Of a stretch of 44,809 bases of DNA, positions 1-11,540 are shown piece after piece. A program made the position numbers and the translations under genes. Source of the DNA: Utricularia gibba (Eukaryota > Streptophyta > Magnoliopsida > Lamiales > Lentibulariaceae); contig NEEC01000040.1 of assembly GCA_002189035.1 (NCBI GenBank), positions 1-44,809 of the forward strand, read 5' to 3'. Every line of letters starts with the position of its first letter. Position 1 is the first letter of the stretch. The notes below the pieces were generated by a model, which was not told the DNA's origin, searched no databases, and saw only the letters and a program-made list of their open reading frames with translations.

Positions 1-3000
1 GAAAGCACCCAACCAAAAACGACAAGCTTTTCCTTCAGAAACCATGTAGCAGCTGCCGAAAACCCAACGTTAATAAATGGATCACTTTTTTTGCCGGGCT
101 ACAAATGACTATGGGCCCGAGCCCGACCCGACCTCCGGCCCGATCCTGGTGCCCCTCGAGAGCGCCTCCTCAAATATAAAGCTTGTGGATGAGAAAACCA
201 TTTGGGGTGCTCATGACATCCTAACTTCAATAAATGCATCACGATTTTCGTCGAATAGGACCCGATTGGGCTCAGGAGTCGAACCGAACCTTGGGTCCGG
301 ACGAACTTCCCAACGAAAGCACCCACCAAAAACGACAAGCTTTTCCTTCAGAAACCATGTAGGCAGCTGCCGAAAACCCAACGTTAAAAATGGATCACTT
401 TTTTTGCCGGGCTACAAATGACTATGGGCCCGAGCCCGACCCGACCTCCGGCCCGATCCTGGTGCCCCTCGAGAGCGCCTCCTCAAATAAAAAGCTTGTG
501 GTTGAGAAACCATTTGGGGTGCTCATGACATCCTAACTTCAATAAATGCATCACGATTTTCGTCGAATAGGACCCGATTGGGCTCAGGAGTCGAACGAAC
601 CTTGGGTCCGGACGAACTTCCCAACGAAAGCACCCACCCAAAAACGACAAGCTTTTCCTTCAGAAACCATGTAGGCAGCTGCCGAAAACCCAACGTTAAT
701 AAATGGATCACTTTTTTTGCCGGGCTACAAATGACTATGGGCCGAGCCCGACCCGACCTCCGGCCCGATCCTGGTGCCCCTCGAGAGCGCCTCCTCAAAT
801 ATAAAGCTTGTGGATGAGAAAACCATTGGGGTGCTCATGACATCCTAACTTCAATAAATGCATCACGATTTTCGTCGAATAGGACCCGATTGGGCTCAGG
901 AGTCGAACCGAACCTTGGGTCCGGACGAACTTCCCAATGAAAGCACCCAACCAAAAACGACAAGCTTTTCCTTCAGAAACCATGTAGGCAGCTGCCGAAA
1001 ACCCAACGTTAATAAATGGATCACTTTTTTGCCGGGCTACAAATGACTATGGGCCCGAGCCCGACCCGACCTCCGGCCCGATCCTGGTGCCCTCGAGAGC
1101 GCCTCCTCAAATAAAAAGCTTGTTGAGAAAACCATTTGGGGTGCTCATGACATCCTAACTTCAATAAATGCATCACGATTTCGTCGAATAGGACCCGATT
1201 GGGCTCAGGAGTCGAACGAACCTTGGGTCCGGATGAACTTCCCAACGAAAGCACCCACCCAAAAACGACAAGCTTTTCCTTCAGAAACATGTAGGCAGCT
1301 GCCGAAAACCCAACGTTAATAAATGGATCACTTTTTTTGCCGGGCTACAAATGACTATGGGCCCGAGCCCGACCGACCTCCGGCCCGATCCTGGTGCCCC
1401 TCGAGAGCGCCTCCTCAAATATAAAGCTTGTGGATGAGAAAACCATTTGGGGTGCTCATGACATCCTAACTTCAATAAATGCATCACGATTTTCGTCGAA
1501 TAGGACCCGATTGGGCTCAGGAGTCGAACCGAACCTTGGGTCCGGACGAACTTCCCAACGAAAGCACCCCCCAAAAACGACAAGCTTTTCCTTCAGAAAC
1601 CATGTAGGCAGCTGCCGAAAACCCAACGTTAATAAATGGATCACTTTTTTTGCCGGGCTACAAATGACTATGGGCCCGAGCCCGACCCGACCTCCGGCCC
1701 GATCCTGGTGCCCTCGAGAGCGCCTCCTCAAATAAAAGCTTGTGGATGAGAAAACCATTTGGGGTGCTCATGACATCCTAACTTCAAAAATGCATCACGA
1801 TTTTCGTCGAATAGGACCCGATTGGGCTCAGGAGTCGAACCGAACCTTGGGTCCGGACGAACTTCCCAACGAAAGCACCCAACCAAAAACGACAAGCTTT
1901 TCCTTCAGAAACCATGTAGGCAGCTGCCGAAAACCCAACGTTAATAAATGGATCACTTTTTTTGCCGGGCTACAAATGACTATGGGCCCGAGCCCGACCC
2001 GACCTCCGGCCCGATCCTGGTGCCCCTCGAGAGCGCCTCCTCAAATATAAAGCTTGTGGATGAGAAAACCATTTGGGGTGCTCATGACATCCTAACTTCA
2101 ATAAATGCATCACGATTTTCGTCGAATAGGACCCGATTGGGCTCAGGAGTCGAACCGAACCTTGGGTCCGGACGAACTTCCCAATGAAAGCACCCAACCA
2201 AAAACGACAAGCTTTTCCTTCAGAAACCATGTAAGCAGCTGCCGAAAACCCAACGTTAATAAATGGATCACTTTTTTTGCCGGGCTACAAATGACTATGG
2301 GCCCGAGCCCGACCCGACCTCCGGCCCGATCCTGGTGCCCCTCGAGAGCGCCTCCTCAAATATAAAGCTTGTGGATGAGAAAACCATTTGGGGTGCTCAT
2401 GACATCCTAACTTCAATAAATGCATCACGATTTTCGTCGAATAGGACCCGATTGGGCTCAGGAGTCGAACCGAACCTTGGGTCCGGACGAAGTTCCCAAT
2501 GAAAGCACCCAACCAAAAACGACAAGCTTTTCCTTCAGAAACCATGTAGGCAGCTGCCGAAAACCCAACGTTAATAAATGGATCACTTTTTTTTGCCGGG
2601 CTACAAATGACTATGGGCCCGAGCCCGACCCGACCTCCGGCCCGATCCTGGTGCCCCTCGAGAGCGCCTCCTCAAATATAAAGCTTGTGGATGAGAAAAC
2701 CATTTGGGGTGCTCATGACATCCTAACTTCAAAAATGCATCGATTTTCGTCGAATAGGACCCGATTGGGCTCAGGAGTCGAACCGAACCTTGGGTCCGGA
2801 CGAACTTCCCAACGAAAGCACCCACCAAAAACGACAAGCTTTTCCTTCAGAAACCATGTAAGCAGCTGCCGAAAACCCAACGTTAATAAATGGATCACTT
2901 TTTTTCCGGGCTACAAATGACTATGGGCCCGAGCCCGACCCGACCTCCGGCCCGATCCTGGTGCCCTCGAGAGCGCCTCCTCAAATATAAAGCTTGTGGA

Positions 3001-5027
3001 TGAGAAAACCATTTGGGGTGCTCATGACATCCTAACTTCAATAAATGCATCACGATTTTCGTCGAATAGGACCCGATTGGGCTCAGGAGTCGAACCGAAC
3101 CTTGGGTCCGGACGAACTTCCAACGAAAGCACCCACCCAAAAACGACAAGCTTTTCCTTCAGAAACCATGTAGGCAGCTGCCGAAAACCCAACGTTAATA
3201 AATGGATCACTTTTTTTCCCGGGCTACAAATGACTATGGGCCCGAGCCCGACCCGACCTCCGGCCGATCCTGGTGCCCCTCGAGAGCGCCTCCTCAAATA
3301 TAAAGCTTGTGGATGAGAAAACCATTTGGGGTGCTCATGACATCCTAACTTCAATAAATGCATCACGATTTTCGTCGAATAGGACCCGATTGGGCTCAGG
3401 AGTCGAACCGAACCTTGGGTCCGGACGAACTTCCCAATGAAAGCACCCAACCAAAAACGACAAGCTTTTCCTTCAGAAACCATGTAGGCAGCTGCCGAAA
3501 ACCCAACGTTAATAAATGGATCACTTTTTTTGCCGGGCTACAAATGACTATGGGCCCGAGCCCGACCCGACCTCCGGCCCGATCCTGGTGCCCCTCGAGA
3601 GCGCCTCCTCAAATAAAGCATGTGGTTGAGAAAACCATTTGGGGTGCTCATGACATCCTAACTTCAATAAATGCATCACGATTCGTCGAATAGGACCCGA
3701 TTGGGCTCAGGAGTCGAAAAACCTTGGGTCCGGACGAACTTCCCAACGAAAGCACCCACCCAAAAACGACAAGCTTTTCCTTCAGAAACCATGTAGGCAG
3801 CTGCCGAAAACCCAACGTTAATAAATGGATCACTTTTTTTGCCGGGCTACAAATGACTATGGGCCCGAGCCCGACCCGACCTCCGGCCCGATCCTGGTGC
3901 CCCTCGAGAGCGCCTCCTCAAATATAAAGCTTGTGGATGAGAAAACCATTTGGGGTGCTCATGACATCCTAACTTCAAAAAATGCATCACGATTTTCGTC
4001 GAATAGGACCCGATTGGGCTCAGGAGTCGAACCGAACCTTGGGTCCGGACGAACTTCCCAACGAAAGCACCCAACCAAAAACGACAAGCTTTTCCTTCAG
4101 AAACCATGTAGGCAGCTGCCGAAAACCCAACGTTAATAAATGGATCACTTTTTTTGCCGGGCTACAAATGACTATGGCCCGAGCCCGACCGACCTCCGGC
4201 CCGATCCTGGTGCCCCTCGAGAGCGCCTCCTCAAATATAAAGCTTGTGGATGAGAAAACCATTTGGGGTGCTCATGACATCCTAACTTCAATAAATGCAT
4301 CACGATTTTCGTCGAATAGGACCCGATTGGGCTCAGGAGTCGAACCGAACCTTGGGTCCGGACGAAGTTCCCAATGAAAGCACCCAACCAAAAACGACAA
4401 GCTTTTCCTTCAGAAACCATGTAGGCAGCTGCCGAAAAACCCAACGTTAATAAATGGATCACTTTTTTTGCCGGGCTACAAATGACTATGGGCCCGAGCC
4501 CGACCCGACCTCCGGCCCGATCCTGGTGCCCCTCGAGAGCGCCTCCTCAAATATAAAGCTTGTGGATGAGAAAACCATTTGGGGTGCTCATGACATCCTA
4601 ACTTCAATAAATGCATCACGATTTTCGTCGAATAGGACCCGATTGGGCTCAGGAGTCGAACCGAACCTTGGGTCCGGACGAACTTCCCAACGAAAGCACC
4701 CACCCAAAAACGACAAGCTTTTCCTTCAGAAAAATGTAGGCAGCTGCCGAAAACCCACGTAATAAATGGATCACTTTTTTTGCCGGGCTACAAATGACTA
4801 TGGGCCCGAGCCTCCGACCTAGTGCCCGAGCCCTCCGGCCCGATCCTGGTGCCCCTCGAGAGCGCCTCCTCAAATATAAAGCTTGTGGAAGAACCATTTG
4901 GGGTGCTCATGACATCCTAACTTCAATAAATGCATCACGATTTTCGTCGAATAGGACCCGATTGGGCTCAGGAGTCGAACCGAACCTTGGGTCCGGACGA
5001 ACTTCCCAATGAAAGCACTGCCGAAAA
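1..5027. repeat. Satellite array block A, near-full-length 315-bp units
   Basis: The window opens in mid-unit. ATGGATCAC anchors then start at 77, 390, 703, 1016, 1323, 1636, 1948, 2263, 2578, 2890, 3202, 3516, 3825, 4140, 4454 and 4766, giving spacings of 307-315 bp. Most length differences come from one-base losses in C, G, A or T runs, for example GTGCCCCTCGAG versus GTGCCCTCGAG. Sequence variants are mixed from unit to unit: AACGAAAG versus AATGAAAG, and CACCCAACC versus CACCCACC or CACCCACCC. A private variant, GAAGTTCCC for GAACTTCCC, occurs only in the units starting at 2263 and 4140. The block holds no gene: the open frames in it are the same short peptides repeated each unit. Order is lost from about 5028. 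Confidence 0.97.
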
Positions 5028-6974
5028 CCCAAAATACGACAAATGACTTTTCCTTCAGATCAACCAAGGCAACCATTTGGATCACTTTTTTTCCGGGCTA
5101 CAAATGACTATGGGCCCGAGCCCGACCCGACCTCCGGCCCGATCCTGGTGCCCCTCGAGAGCGCCTCCTCAAATATAAAGCTTGTGGATGAGAAAACCAT
5201 TTGGTGCTCATGACATCCTAACTTCAATAAATGCATCACGATTTTCGTCGAATAGGACCCGATTGGGCTCAGGAGTCGAACCGGACGTTCGAACCCCACC
5301 AAAAAAACGAAAGCTTTTCGGTAGGCAGCTGCCGAAAACGAACTTCCCAAAATGAATGGGCCCGAGCCCGAACCATCCTGGTGCCCCTCGAGAGCGCCTC
5401 CTCAAATATAAAGTGTGGATGAGAAAACCATTTGGGGTGCTCATGACATCCTAACTTCAATAAATGCATCACGATTTTCGTCGAATAGGACCCGATTGGG
5501 CTCAGGAGTCGAACCATTGGTAAGCAGCTGCCGAAGCAACCCAACGTTAATAAATGGATCACTTTTTTGCCGGGCTCCCCCGAGGACTACAAGCGCCTCC
5601 TCAAATATAAAGCTTGTGGATGAGAAAACCATTTGGGGTGCTCATGACATCCTAACTTCAATAAATGCATCACGATTTTCGTGAATAGGACCCGATTGGG
5701 CTCAGGAGTCGAACCGAACCTTGGGTCCGGACGAACTTCCCAACAAAGCACCCACCAAAAACGACAAGCTTTTCCTTCAGAAACATGTAGCAGCTGCCGA
5801 AAACCCAACGTTAATAAATGGATCACTTTTTTTCCCGGCTACAAATGACTATGGGCCCGAGCCCGACCCGACTCCGGCCCGATCCTGGTGCCCCTCGAGA
5901 GCGCCTCCTCAAATATAAAGTTGTGGATGAGAAAACCATTTGGGTGCTCATGACATCCTAACTTCAATAAATGCATCACGTTTTCGTCGAATAGGACCCG
6001 ATTGGCTCAGGAGTCGAACCGAACCTTGGGTCCGGACGAACTTCCCAATGAAAGCACCCAACCAAAAACGACAAGCTTTTCCTTCAGAAACCATGTAGGC
6101 AGCTGCCGAAAACCCAACGTTAATAAATGGATCACTTTTTTTGCCGGGCTACAAATGACTATGGGCCCGAGCCGACCCGACCTCCGGCCCGATCCTGGTG
6201 CCCCTCGAGAGCGCCTCCTCAAATATAAAGCTTGTGGATGAGAAAACCATTTGGGTGCTCATGACATCCTAACTTCAATAAATGCATCACGATTTTCGTC
6301 GAATAGGACCCGATTGGGCTCAGGAGTCGAACCGAACCTTGGGTCCGGACGAACTTCCCAATGAAAGCACCCAACCAAAAACGACAAGCTTTTCCTTCAG
6401 AAACCATGTAAGCAGCTGCCGAAAACCCAACGTTAATAAATGGATCACTTTTTTTCCCGGCTACAAATGACGGCCCGAGCCCGACCCGACCTCCGGCCCG
6501 ATCCTGGTGCCCCTCGAGAGCGCCTCCTCAAATATAAAGCATGAGCCCGAACCGATTTCCGTCTCGATCCTGACATCCTAACTTCAGAAATCCTCACGAT
6601 AAAAGCTTGTGGAAAACCATTTGGGTGCTCATGACATCCTAACTTCAATAAATGCATCACGAAGAATAGACCGATTGGGCTCAGGAGTCGAACCGAACCT
6701 TGGTCCGGACAACGAAAGCTTCCCACCAAAAGCACCCACCAAAAACTTTTCCTTTCCTCCTCAAATATAAAGCTTGTGGATGAGAAAACCATTTGGGGTG
6801 CTCATGACATCCTAACTTCAATAAATGCATCACGATTTTCGTCGAATAGGACCCGATTGGGCTCAGGAGTCGAACCCTTGGGTCCGGACGAACTTCCCAA
6901 TGAAAGCACCCAACCAAAAACGACAAGCTTTTCCTTCAAAACCATGTAAGCTGCCGAAAACCCAACGTTAATAA
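5028..6974. repeat. Satellite array block B, shortened and locally reordered units
   Basis: Anchors are irregular: a degenerate one near 5077, then 5554, 5818, 6127 and 6440, with none until 6975. Around 5018-5080 the words of the unit appear out of order, the CTGCCGAAAACCC block coming before the TTCCTTCAG block. The stretch 5281-5400 lacks most of the second half of a unit. At 6541-6610 a scrambled copy of the middle of the unit is inserted before a normal one. Two units in the middle (5818-6439) are nearly complete. No foreign sequence is evident: almost every word can be traced to the consensus unit. Confidence 0.9.
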
Positions 6975-8529
6975 ATGGATCACTTTTTTTGCCGGGCTAC
7001 AAATGACTATGGGCCCGAGCCCGACCCGACCTCCGGCCCGATCCTGGTGCCCCTCGAGAGCGCCTCCTCAAATATAAAGCTTGTGGTTGAGAAAACCATT
7101 TGGGGTGCTCATGACATCCTAACTTCAATAAATGCATCACGATTTTCGTCGAATAGGACCCGATTGGGCTCAGGAGTCGAACCGAACCTTGGGTCCGGAC
7201 GAACTTCCCAACGAAAGCACCCAACCAAAAACGACAAGCTTTTCCTTCAGAAACCATGTAGGCAGCTGCCGAAAACCCAACGTTAATAAATGGATCACTT
7301 TTTTTTGCCGGGCTACAAATGACTATGGGCCGAGCCCGACCCGACCTCCGGCCCGATCCTGGTGCCCCTCGAGAGCGCCTCCTCAAATATAAAGCTTGTG
7401 GATGAGAAAACCATTTGGGGTGCTCATGACATCCTAACTTCAATAAATGCATCACGATTTTCGTCGAATAGGACCCGATTGGGCTCAGGAGTCGAACCGA
7501 ACCTTGGGTCCGGACGAACTTCCCAATGAAAGCACCCACCAAAAACGACAAGCTTTTCCTTCAGAAACCATGTAGCAGCTGCCGAAAACCCAACGTTAAT
7601 AAATGGATCACTTTTTTTGCCGGGCTACAAATGACTATGGGCCCGAGCCCGACCCGACCTCCGGCCCGATCCTGGTGCCCCTCGAGAGCGCCTCCTCAAA
7701 TATAAAGCTTGTGGATGAGAAAACCATTTGGGGTGCTCATGACATCCTAACTTCAATAAATGCATCACGATTTTCGTCGAATAGGACCCGATTGGGCTCA
7801 GGAGTCGAACCGAACCTTGGGTCCGGACGAACTTCCCAATGAAAGCACCCACCAAAAACGACAAGCTTTTCCTTCAGAAACCATGTAGGCAGCTGCCGAA
7901 AACCCAACGTTAATAAATGGATCACTTTTTTTGCCGGGCTACAAATGACTATGGCCCGAGCCCGACCCGACCTCCGGCCCGATCCTGGTGCCCCTCGAGA
8001 GCGCCTCCTCAAATATAAAGCTTGTGGATGAGAAAACCATTTGGGGTGCTCATGACATCCTAACTTCAATAAATGCATCACGATTTTCGTCGAATAGGAC
8101 CCGATTGGGCTCAGGAGTCGAACCGAACCTTGGGTCCGGACGAACTTCCCAATGAAAGCACCCAAAAACGACAAGCTTTTCCTTCAGAAACCATGTAGGC
8201 AGCTGCCGAAAACCCAACGTTAATAAATGGATCACTTTTTTTCCGGGCTACAAATGACTATGGCCCGAGCCCGACCCGACCTCCGGCCGATCCTGGTGCC
8301 CCTCGAGAGCGCCTCCTCAAATATAAAGCTTGTGGATGAGAAAACCATTTGGGGTGCTCATGACATCCTAACTTCAATAAATGCATCACGATTTTCGTCG
8401 AATAGGACCCGATTGGGCTCAGGAGTCGAACCGAACCTTGGGTCCGGACGAACTTCCCAATGAAAGCACCCAACCAAAAACGACAAGCTTTTCCTTCAGA
8501 AACCCAGCTGCCGAAAACCCAACGAATAA
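6975..8529. repeat. Satellite array block C, near-full-length units
   Basis: Anchors start at 6975, 7290, 7603, 7917 and 8227, spacings 310-315 bp, and the last unit is about 303 bp. Most units carry the AATGAAAG variant; the first has GTGGTTGAG in place of GTGGATGAG and AACGAAAG. Differences between neighbours are mainly run-length changes (GGGCCCGAG versus GGCCCGAG, CACCCAACC versus CACCCACC). No gene or foreign insertion is seen. Confidence 0.96.
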
Positions 8530-10610
8530 ATGGATCAACAAATGACTATTCCGGCCCGATCCTGGTGCCCCTCGAGAGCGCCTCCTCAACTTGTGGTTGA
8601 GAAAACCATTTGTGCTCATGACATCCTAACTTCAATAAATGCATCACGATTTTCGTCGAATAGGACCCGATTGGGCTCAGGAGTCGAACCGAACCTTGGG
8701 TCCGGACGAACTTCCCAATGTTTTCCTTCAGAAACCATGTAAATGGATCACTTTTTTTGCCGGCTACAAATGACTATGGGCCCGAGCCCGACCCGACCTC
8801 CTCAGAGCGCCTCCTCAAATAAAAAGCTTGTGGATGAGAAAACCATTTGGGGTGCTCATGACATCCTAACTTCAATAAATGCATCACGATTTTCGTCGAA
8901 TAGGACCCGATTGGGCTCAGGAGTCGAACCGAACCTTGGGTCCGGACGAACTTCCCAATGAAAGCACCCACCAAAAACGACAAGCTTTTCCTTCAGAAAC
9001 CATAAGCAGCTGCCGAAAACCCAACGTTAATAAATGGATCACTTTTTTTCCGGGCTACAAATGACTATGGGCCCGAGCCCGACCCGACCTCCGGCCCGAT
9101 CCTGGTGCCCCTCGAGAGCGCCTCCTCAAATATAAAGCTTGTGGATGAGAAAACCATTTGGGGTGCTCATGACATCCTAACTTCAATAAATGCATCACGA
9201 TTTTCGTCGAATAGGACCCGATTGGGCTCAGGAGTCGAACCGAACCTTGGGTCCGGACGAACTTCCCAATGAAAGCACCCACCAAAAACGACAAGCTTTT
9301 CCTTCAGAAACCATGTAGGCAGCTGCCGAAAACCCAACGTTAATAAATGGATCACTTTTTTGCCGGGCTACAAATGACTATGGGCCCGAGCCCGACCCGA
9401 CCTCCGGCCCGATCCTGGTGCCCCTCGAGAGCGCCTCCTCAAATAAAAGCTTGTGGTTGAGAAAACCATTTGGGGTGCTCATGACATCCTAACTTCAATA
9501 AATGCATCACGATTTTCGTCGAATAGGACCCGATTGGGCTCAGGAGTCGAACGAACCTTGGGTCCGGACGAACTTCCCAATGAAAGCTTTTCCTTCAGAC
9601 TGCCGAAAACCCAACGCACTTTTTTTGCCGGGCTACAAATGACTATGGGCCCGAACCCGAAAGAGCGCCTCCTCAAATATAAAGCATGAGCCATTTGGGG
9701 TGCTCATGACATCCTAACTTCAATAAATGCATCACGATTTTCGTCGAATAGGACCCGATTGGGCTCAGGAGTCGAACCGAACCTTGGGTCCGGACGAACT
9801 TCCCACACCCACCACGACAAGCTTTTCCTTCAGATGTAAATGGATCACTTTTTTTGCCGGGCTACAAATGACTATGGGCCCGAGCCCCCGACCTCCGGCC
9901 CGATCCTGAGAGCGCCGCTTGTGGATCCTTTGGGGTGCTCATGACATCCTAACTTCAATAAATGCATCACGATTTTCGTCGAATAGGACCCGATTGGGCT
10001 CTCGAAAACCCCGGAAACTTCCCAGTTGATAGGCAGCTGCCGAAAACCCAACGTTAATAAATGGATCACTTTTTTTCCGGGCTACAAATGACTATGGGCC
10101 CGAGCCCGACCGACCTCCGGCCCGATCCTGGTGCCCCGAGAAAATATAAAGCTTGTGGATGAGAAAACCATTTGGGGTGCTCATGACATCCTAACTTCAA
10201 TAAATGCATCACGATTTTCGTCGAATAGGACCCGATTGGGCTCAGGAGTCGAACCGAACCTTGGGTCCGGACGAACTTCCCAATGAAAGCACCCACCAAA
10301 AACGACAAGCTTTTCCTTCAGAAACCATGTAGGCAGCTGCCGAAAACCCAACGTTAATAAATGGATCACTTTTTTGACAAATGACTATGGGCCCGAGCCC
10401 GACCCGACCTCCGGCCCGATCCTGGTGCCCCTCGAGAGCGCCTCCTCAAATAAAAAGCTTGTGGATGAGAAAACCATTTGGGGTGCTCATGACATCCTAA
10501 CTTCAATAAATGCATCACGATTTTCGTCGAATAGGACCCGATTGGGCTCAGGAGTCGAACCGATTCCGGGGTGAAACCATAGGCAGCTGCCGAAAACCCA
10601 ACGTTAATAA
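8530..10610. repeat. Satellite array block D, mixed full and shortened units
   Basis: Anchors lie at 8530, 8743, 9034, 9347, about 9611 (anchor partly deleted), 9840, 10061 and 10361, with spacings from about 213 to 313 bp. The unit at 8743 lacks most of the CCGGCCCGATCCTGG region, joining CGACCTCC directly to a CTCAGAGCGCC word; the unit at 11541 has the same junction. The 10361 unit lacks most of its last third, jumping from GTCGAACCGA to a short GGGGTGAAACC link. All of it is satellite-derived. Confidence 0.93.
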
Positions 10611-10961
10611 ATGGATCACTTTTTTTGCCGGGCTACAAATGACTATGGGCCCGAGCCCGACCCGACCTCCGGCCCGATCCTGGTGCCCCTCGAGAGCGCC
10701 TCCTCAAATATAAAGCTTGTGGATGAGAAAACCATTTGGGGTGCTCATGACATCCTAACTTCAATAAATGCATCACGATTTTCGTCGAATAGGACCCGAT
10801 TGGGCTCAGGAGTCGAACCGAACCTTGGGTCCGGACGAACTTCCCAATGAAAGCACCCAACCAAAAACGACAAGCTTTTCCTTCAGAAACCATGTAGGCA
10901 GCTGCCGAAAACCCAACGTTAATAAATGGATCACTTTTTTTGCCGGGCTACAAATGACTAT

Positions 10962-11009
10962 GGGCCCGAGCCCGACCCGACCTCCGGCCCGATCCTGGTG
11001 CCCCTCGAG
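10962..11009. repeat. GC-rich CCCGA cluster (reference unit)
   Basis: Four copies of CCCGA lie at unit positions 40-44, 46-50, 51-55 and 63-67, after GGGC that can pair with GCCC (positions 37-40 and 45-48) around a four-base loop. The cluster ends in the XhoI site. It is the most length-variable part of otherwise intact units, with frequent loss of one C or one CCCGA-like word, as expected from slippage in DNA or base-calling error in a short, repetitive, GC-rich stretch. Confidence 0.7.
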
Positions 11010-11023
11010 AGCGCCTCCTCAAA

Positions 11024-11029
11024 TATAAA
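11024..11029 (+). promoter_or_regulatory. TATAAA word (reference unit), possible TATA box
   Basis: TATAAA sits within AAATATAAAG just before the first HindIII site. Many units keep it, but many others carry AAATAAAAG, which destroys it, so it is polymorphic across the array. Six-base words like this are common by chance and I see no other core promoter element around it. It is a candidate only. Confidence 0.15.
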
Positions 11030-11123
11030 GCTTGTGGATGAGAAAACCATTTGGGGTGCTCATGACATCCTAACTTCAATAAATGCATCACGATTTTCGT
11101 CGAATAGGACCCGATTGGGCTCA

Positions 11124-11134
11124 GGAGTCGAACC
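11124..11134 (-). promoter_or_regulatory. tRNA-type Pol III B-box match (reference unit)
   Basis: Read on the minus strand this is GGTTCGACTCC, an exact match to the B-box form GGTTCGANNCC, the internal promoter element of tRNA genes and tRNA-derived SINEs bound by TFIIIC. It recurs in nearly every unit, including most degraded ones. In the right-hand subfamily (about 41.8-44.7 kb) the first G becomes T, leaving the GTTCGANNC core. No A box was found at the usual distance upstream on the same strand, so an ordinary Pol III promoter is not supported. B-box-only sites can still bind TFIIIC in yeasts. Function here is inference. Confidence 0.5.
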
Positions 11135-11143
11135 GAACCTTGG

Positions 11144-11151
11144 GTCCGGAC
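11144..11151. repeat. 8-bp palindrome GTCCGGAC (reference unit)
   Basis: GTCCGGAC is a perfect palindrome ten bases to the right of the B-box match. It contains a CpG, and a second CpG follows at once in GGACGAAC; this second CpG is the one that varies to GGATGAAC in many units, changing the base after the palindrome without breaking it. It stays intact in most degraded units. Confidence 0.6.
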
Positions 11152-11211
11152 GAACTTCCCAATGAAAGCACCCAACCAAAAACGACAAGCTTTTCCTTCA
11201 GAAACCATGTA

Positions 11212-11221
11212 GGCAGCTGCC
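11212..11221. repeat. 10-bp palindrome GGCAGCTGCC (reference unit)
   Basis: GGCAGCTGCC is a perfect 10-bp palindrome with a CAGCTG centre (an E-box type CANNTG word). A common variant, GTAAGCAGCTG for GTAGGCAGCTG, shortens it to 8 bp, GCAGCTGC. It is often kept in shortened units, even when flanking sequence is lost. Confidence 0.6.
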
Positions 11222-11540
11222 GAAAACCCAACGTTAATAAATGGATCACTTTTTTTGCCGGGCTACAAATGACTATGGGCCCGAGCCCGACCCGACCTCC
11301 GGCCCGATCCTGGTGCCCCTCGAGAGCGCCTCCTCAAATAAAAGCTTGTGGATGAGAAAACCATTTGGGGTGCTCATGACATCCTAACTTCAATAAATGC
11401 ATCACGATTTTCGTCGAATAGGACCCGATTGGGCTCAGGAGTCGAACGAACCTTGGGTCCGGACGAACTTCCCAATGAAAGCACCCACCAAAAACGACAA
11501 GCTTTTCCTTCAGAAACGTAGGCAGCTGCCGAGTTAATAA

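Larger units (their letters stand above)
11027..11193. repeat. Inverted-repeat arms AAAGCTTGT / ACAAGCTTT (reference unit)
   Basis: AAAGCTTGT at 11027-11035 and its exact reverse complement ACAAGCTTT at 11185-11193 lie about 150 bp apart inside the unit. Each arm contains a HindIII site, so the array has two roughly half-unit-spaced HindIII sites per unit. In units with AAAAAGCTTG the match extends to 10 bp. The arms are far apart for a simple hairpin; they could be chance, a binding-site pair, or a trace of an older half-length unit. Confidence 0.6.
10926..11240. repeat. Reference 315-bp satellite unit
   Basis: Order of parts from the anchor: ATGGATCAC (1-9), T7 (10-16), GC-rich CCCGA cluster (37-84), TATAAA (99-104), inverted-repeat arm AAAGCTTGT (102-110), ATGCAT (158-163), the best-conserved core from CGTCGAATAGG to GGGTCCGG (about 173-224) containing the minus-strand B box (199-209), palindrome GTCCGGAC (219-226), second inverted-repeat arm ACAAGCTTT (260-268), palindrome GGCAGCTGCC (287-296) and AACGTT (305-310). 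It has two HindIII sites (AAGCTT), one ApaI (GGGCCC) and one XhoI (CTCGAG). By hand count 159 of 315 bases are G or C. The length is close to two nucleosome repeats, as for many centromeric satellites. I do not recognise it as a named family. Confidence 0.96.
10611..11540. repeat. Satellite array block E, highly homogeneous full-length units
   Basis: Three successive units start at 10611, 10926 and 11241. The first two are 315 bp each and identical by eye; the third loses two bases in the AAATATAAAG word, one C in GAACCGAACC, and parts of its last third, so it is 300 bp. This is the cleanest part of the window and I take it as the reference. The unit at 41927, more than 30 kb away, differs from the reference by eye only in one T of the T-run. 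Confidence 0.97.

Noticed and set aside
2263-4453. Higher-order repeat of six units, suggested by the GAAGTTCCC variant shared by the units at 2263 and 4140
   Set aside because: The neighbouring units of the two copies do not share their other variants, so only a single-unit similarity is supported.
11135-11240. A box partner for the minus-strand B box
   Set aside because: I scanned unit positions 210-315 on the minus strand for TRGYNNARNNG and found no acceptable match, so a complete tRNA-type promoter is not supported.
10926-11240. CENP-B box (TTCGNNNNANNCGGG)
   Set aside because: The TTCG words on both strands of the unit were checked. The nearest, minus-strand TTCGACGAAAATCGT, fails at the CGGG part.
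10926-11240. Origin from 5S rDNA
   Set aside because: A GGGAAGT word resembles the end of plant 5S rRNA, but the A box, intermediate element and C box of 5S genes are absent.
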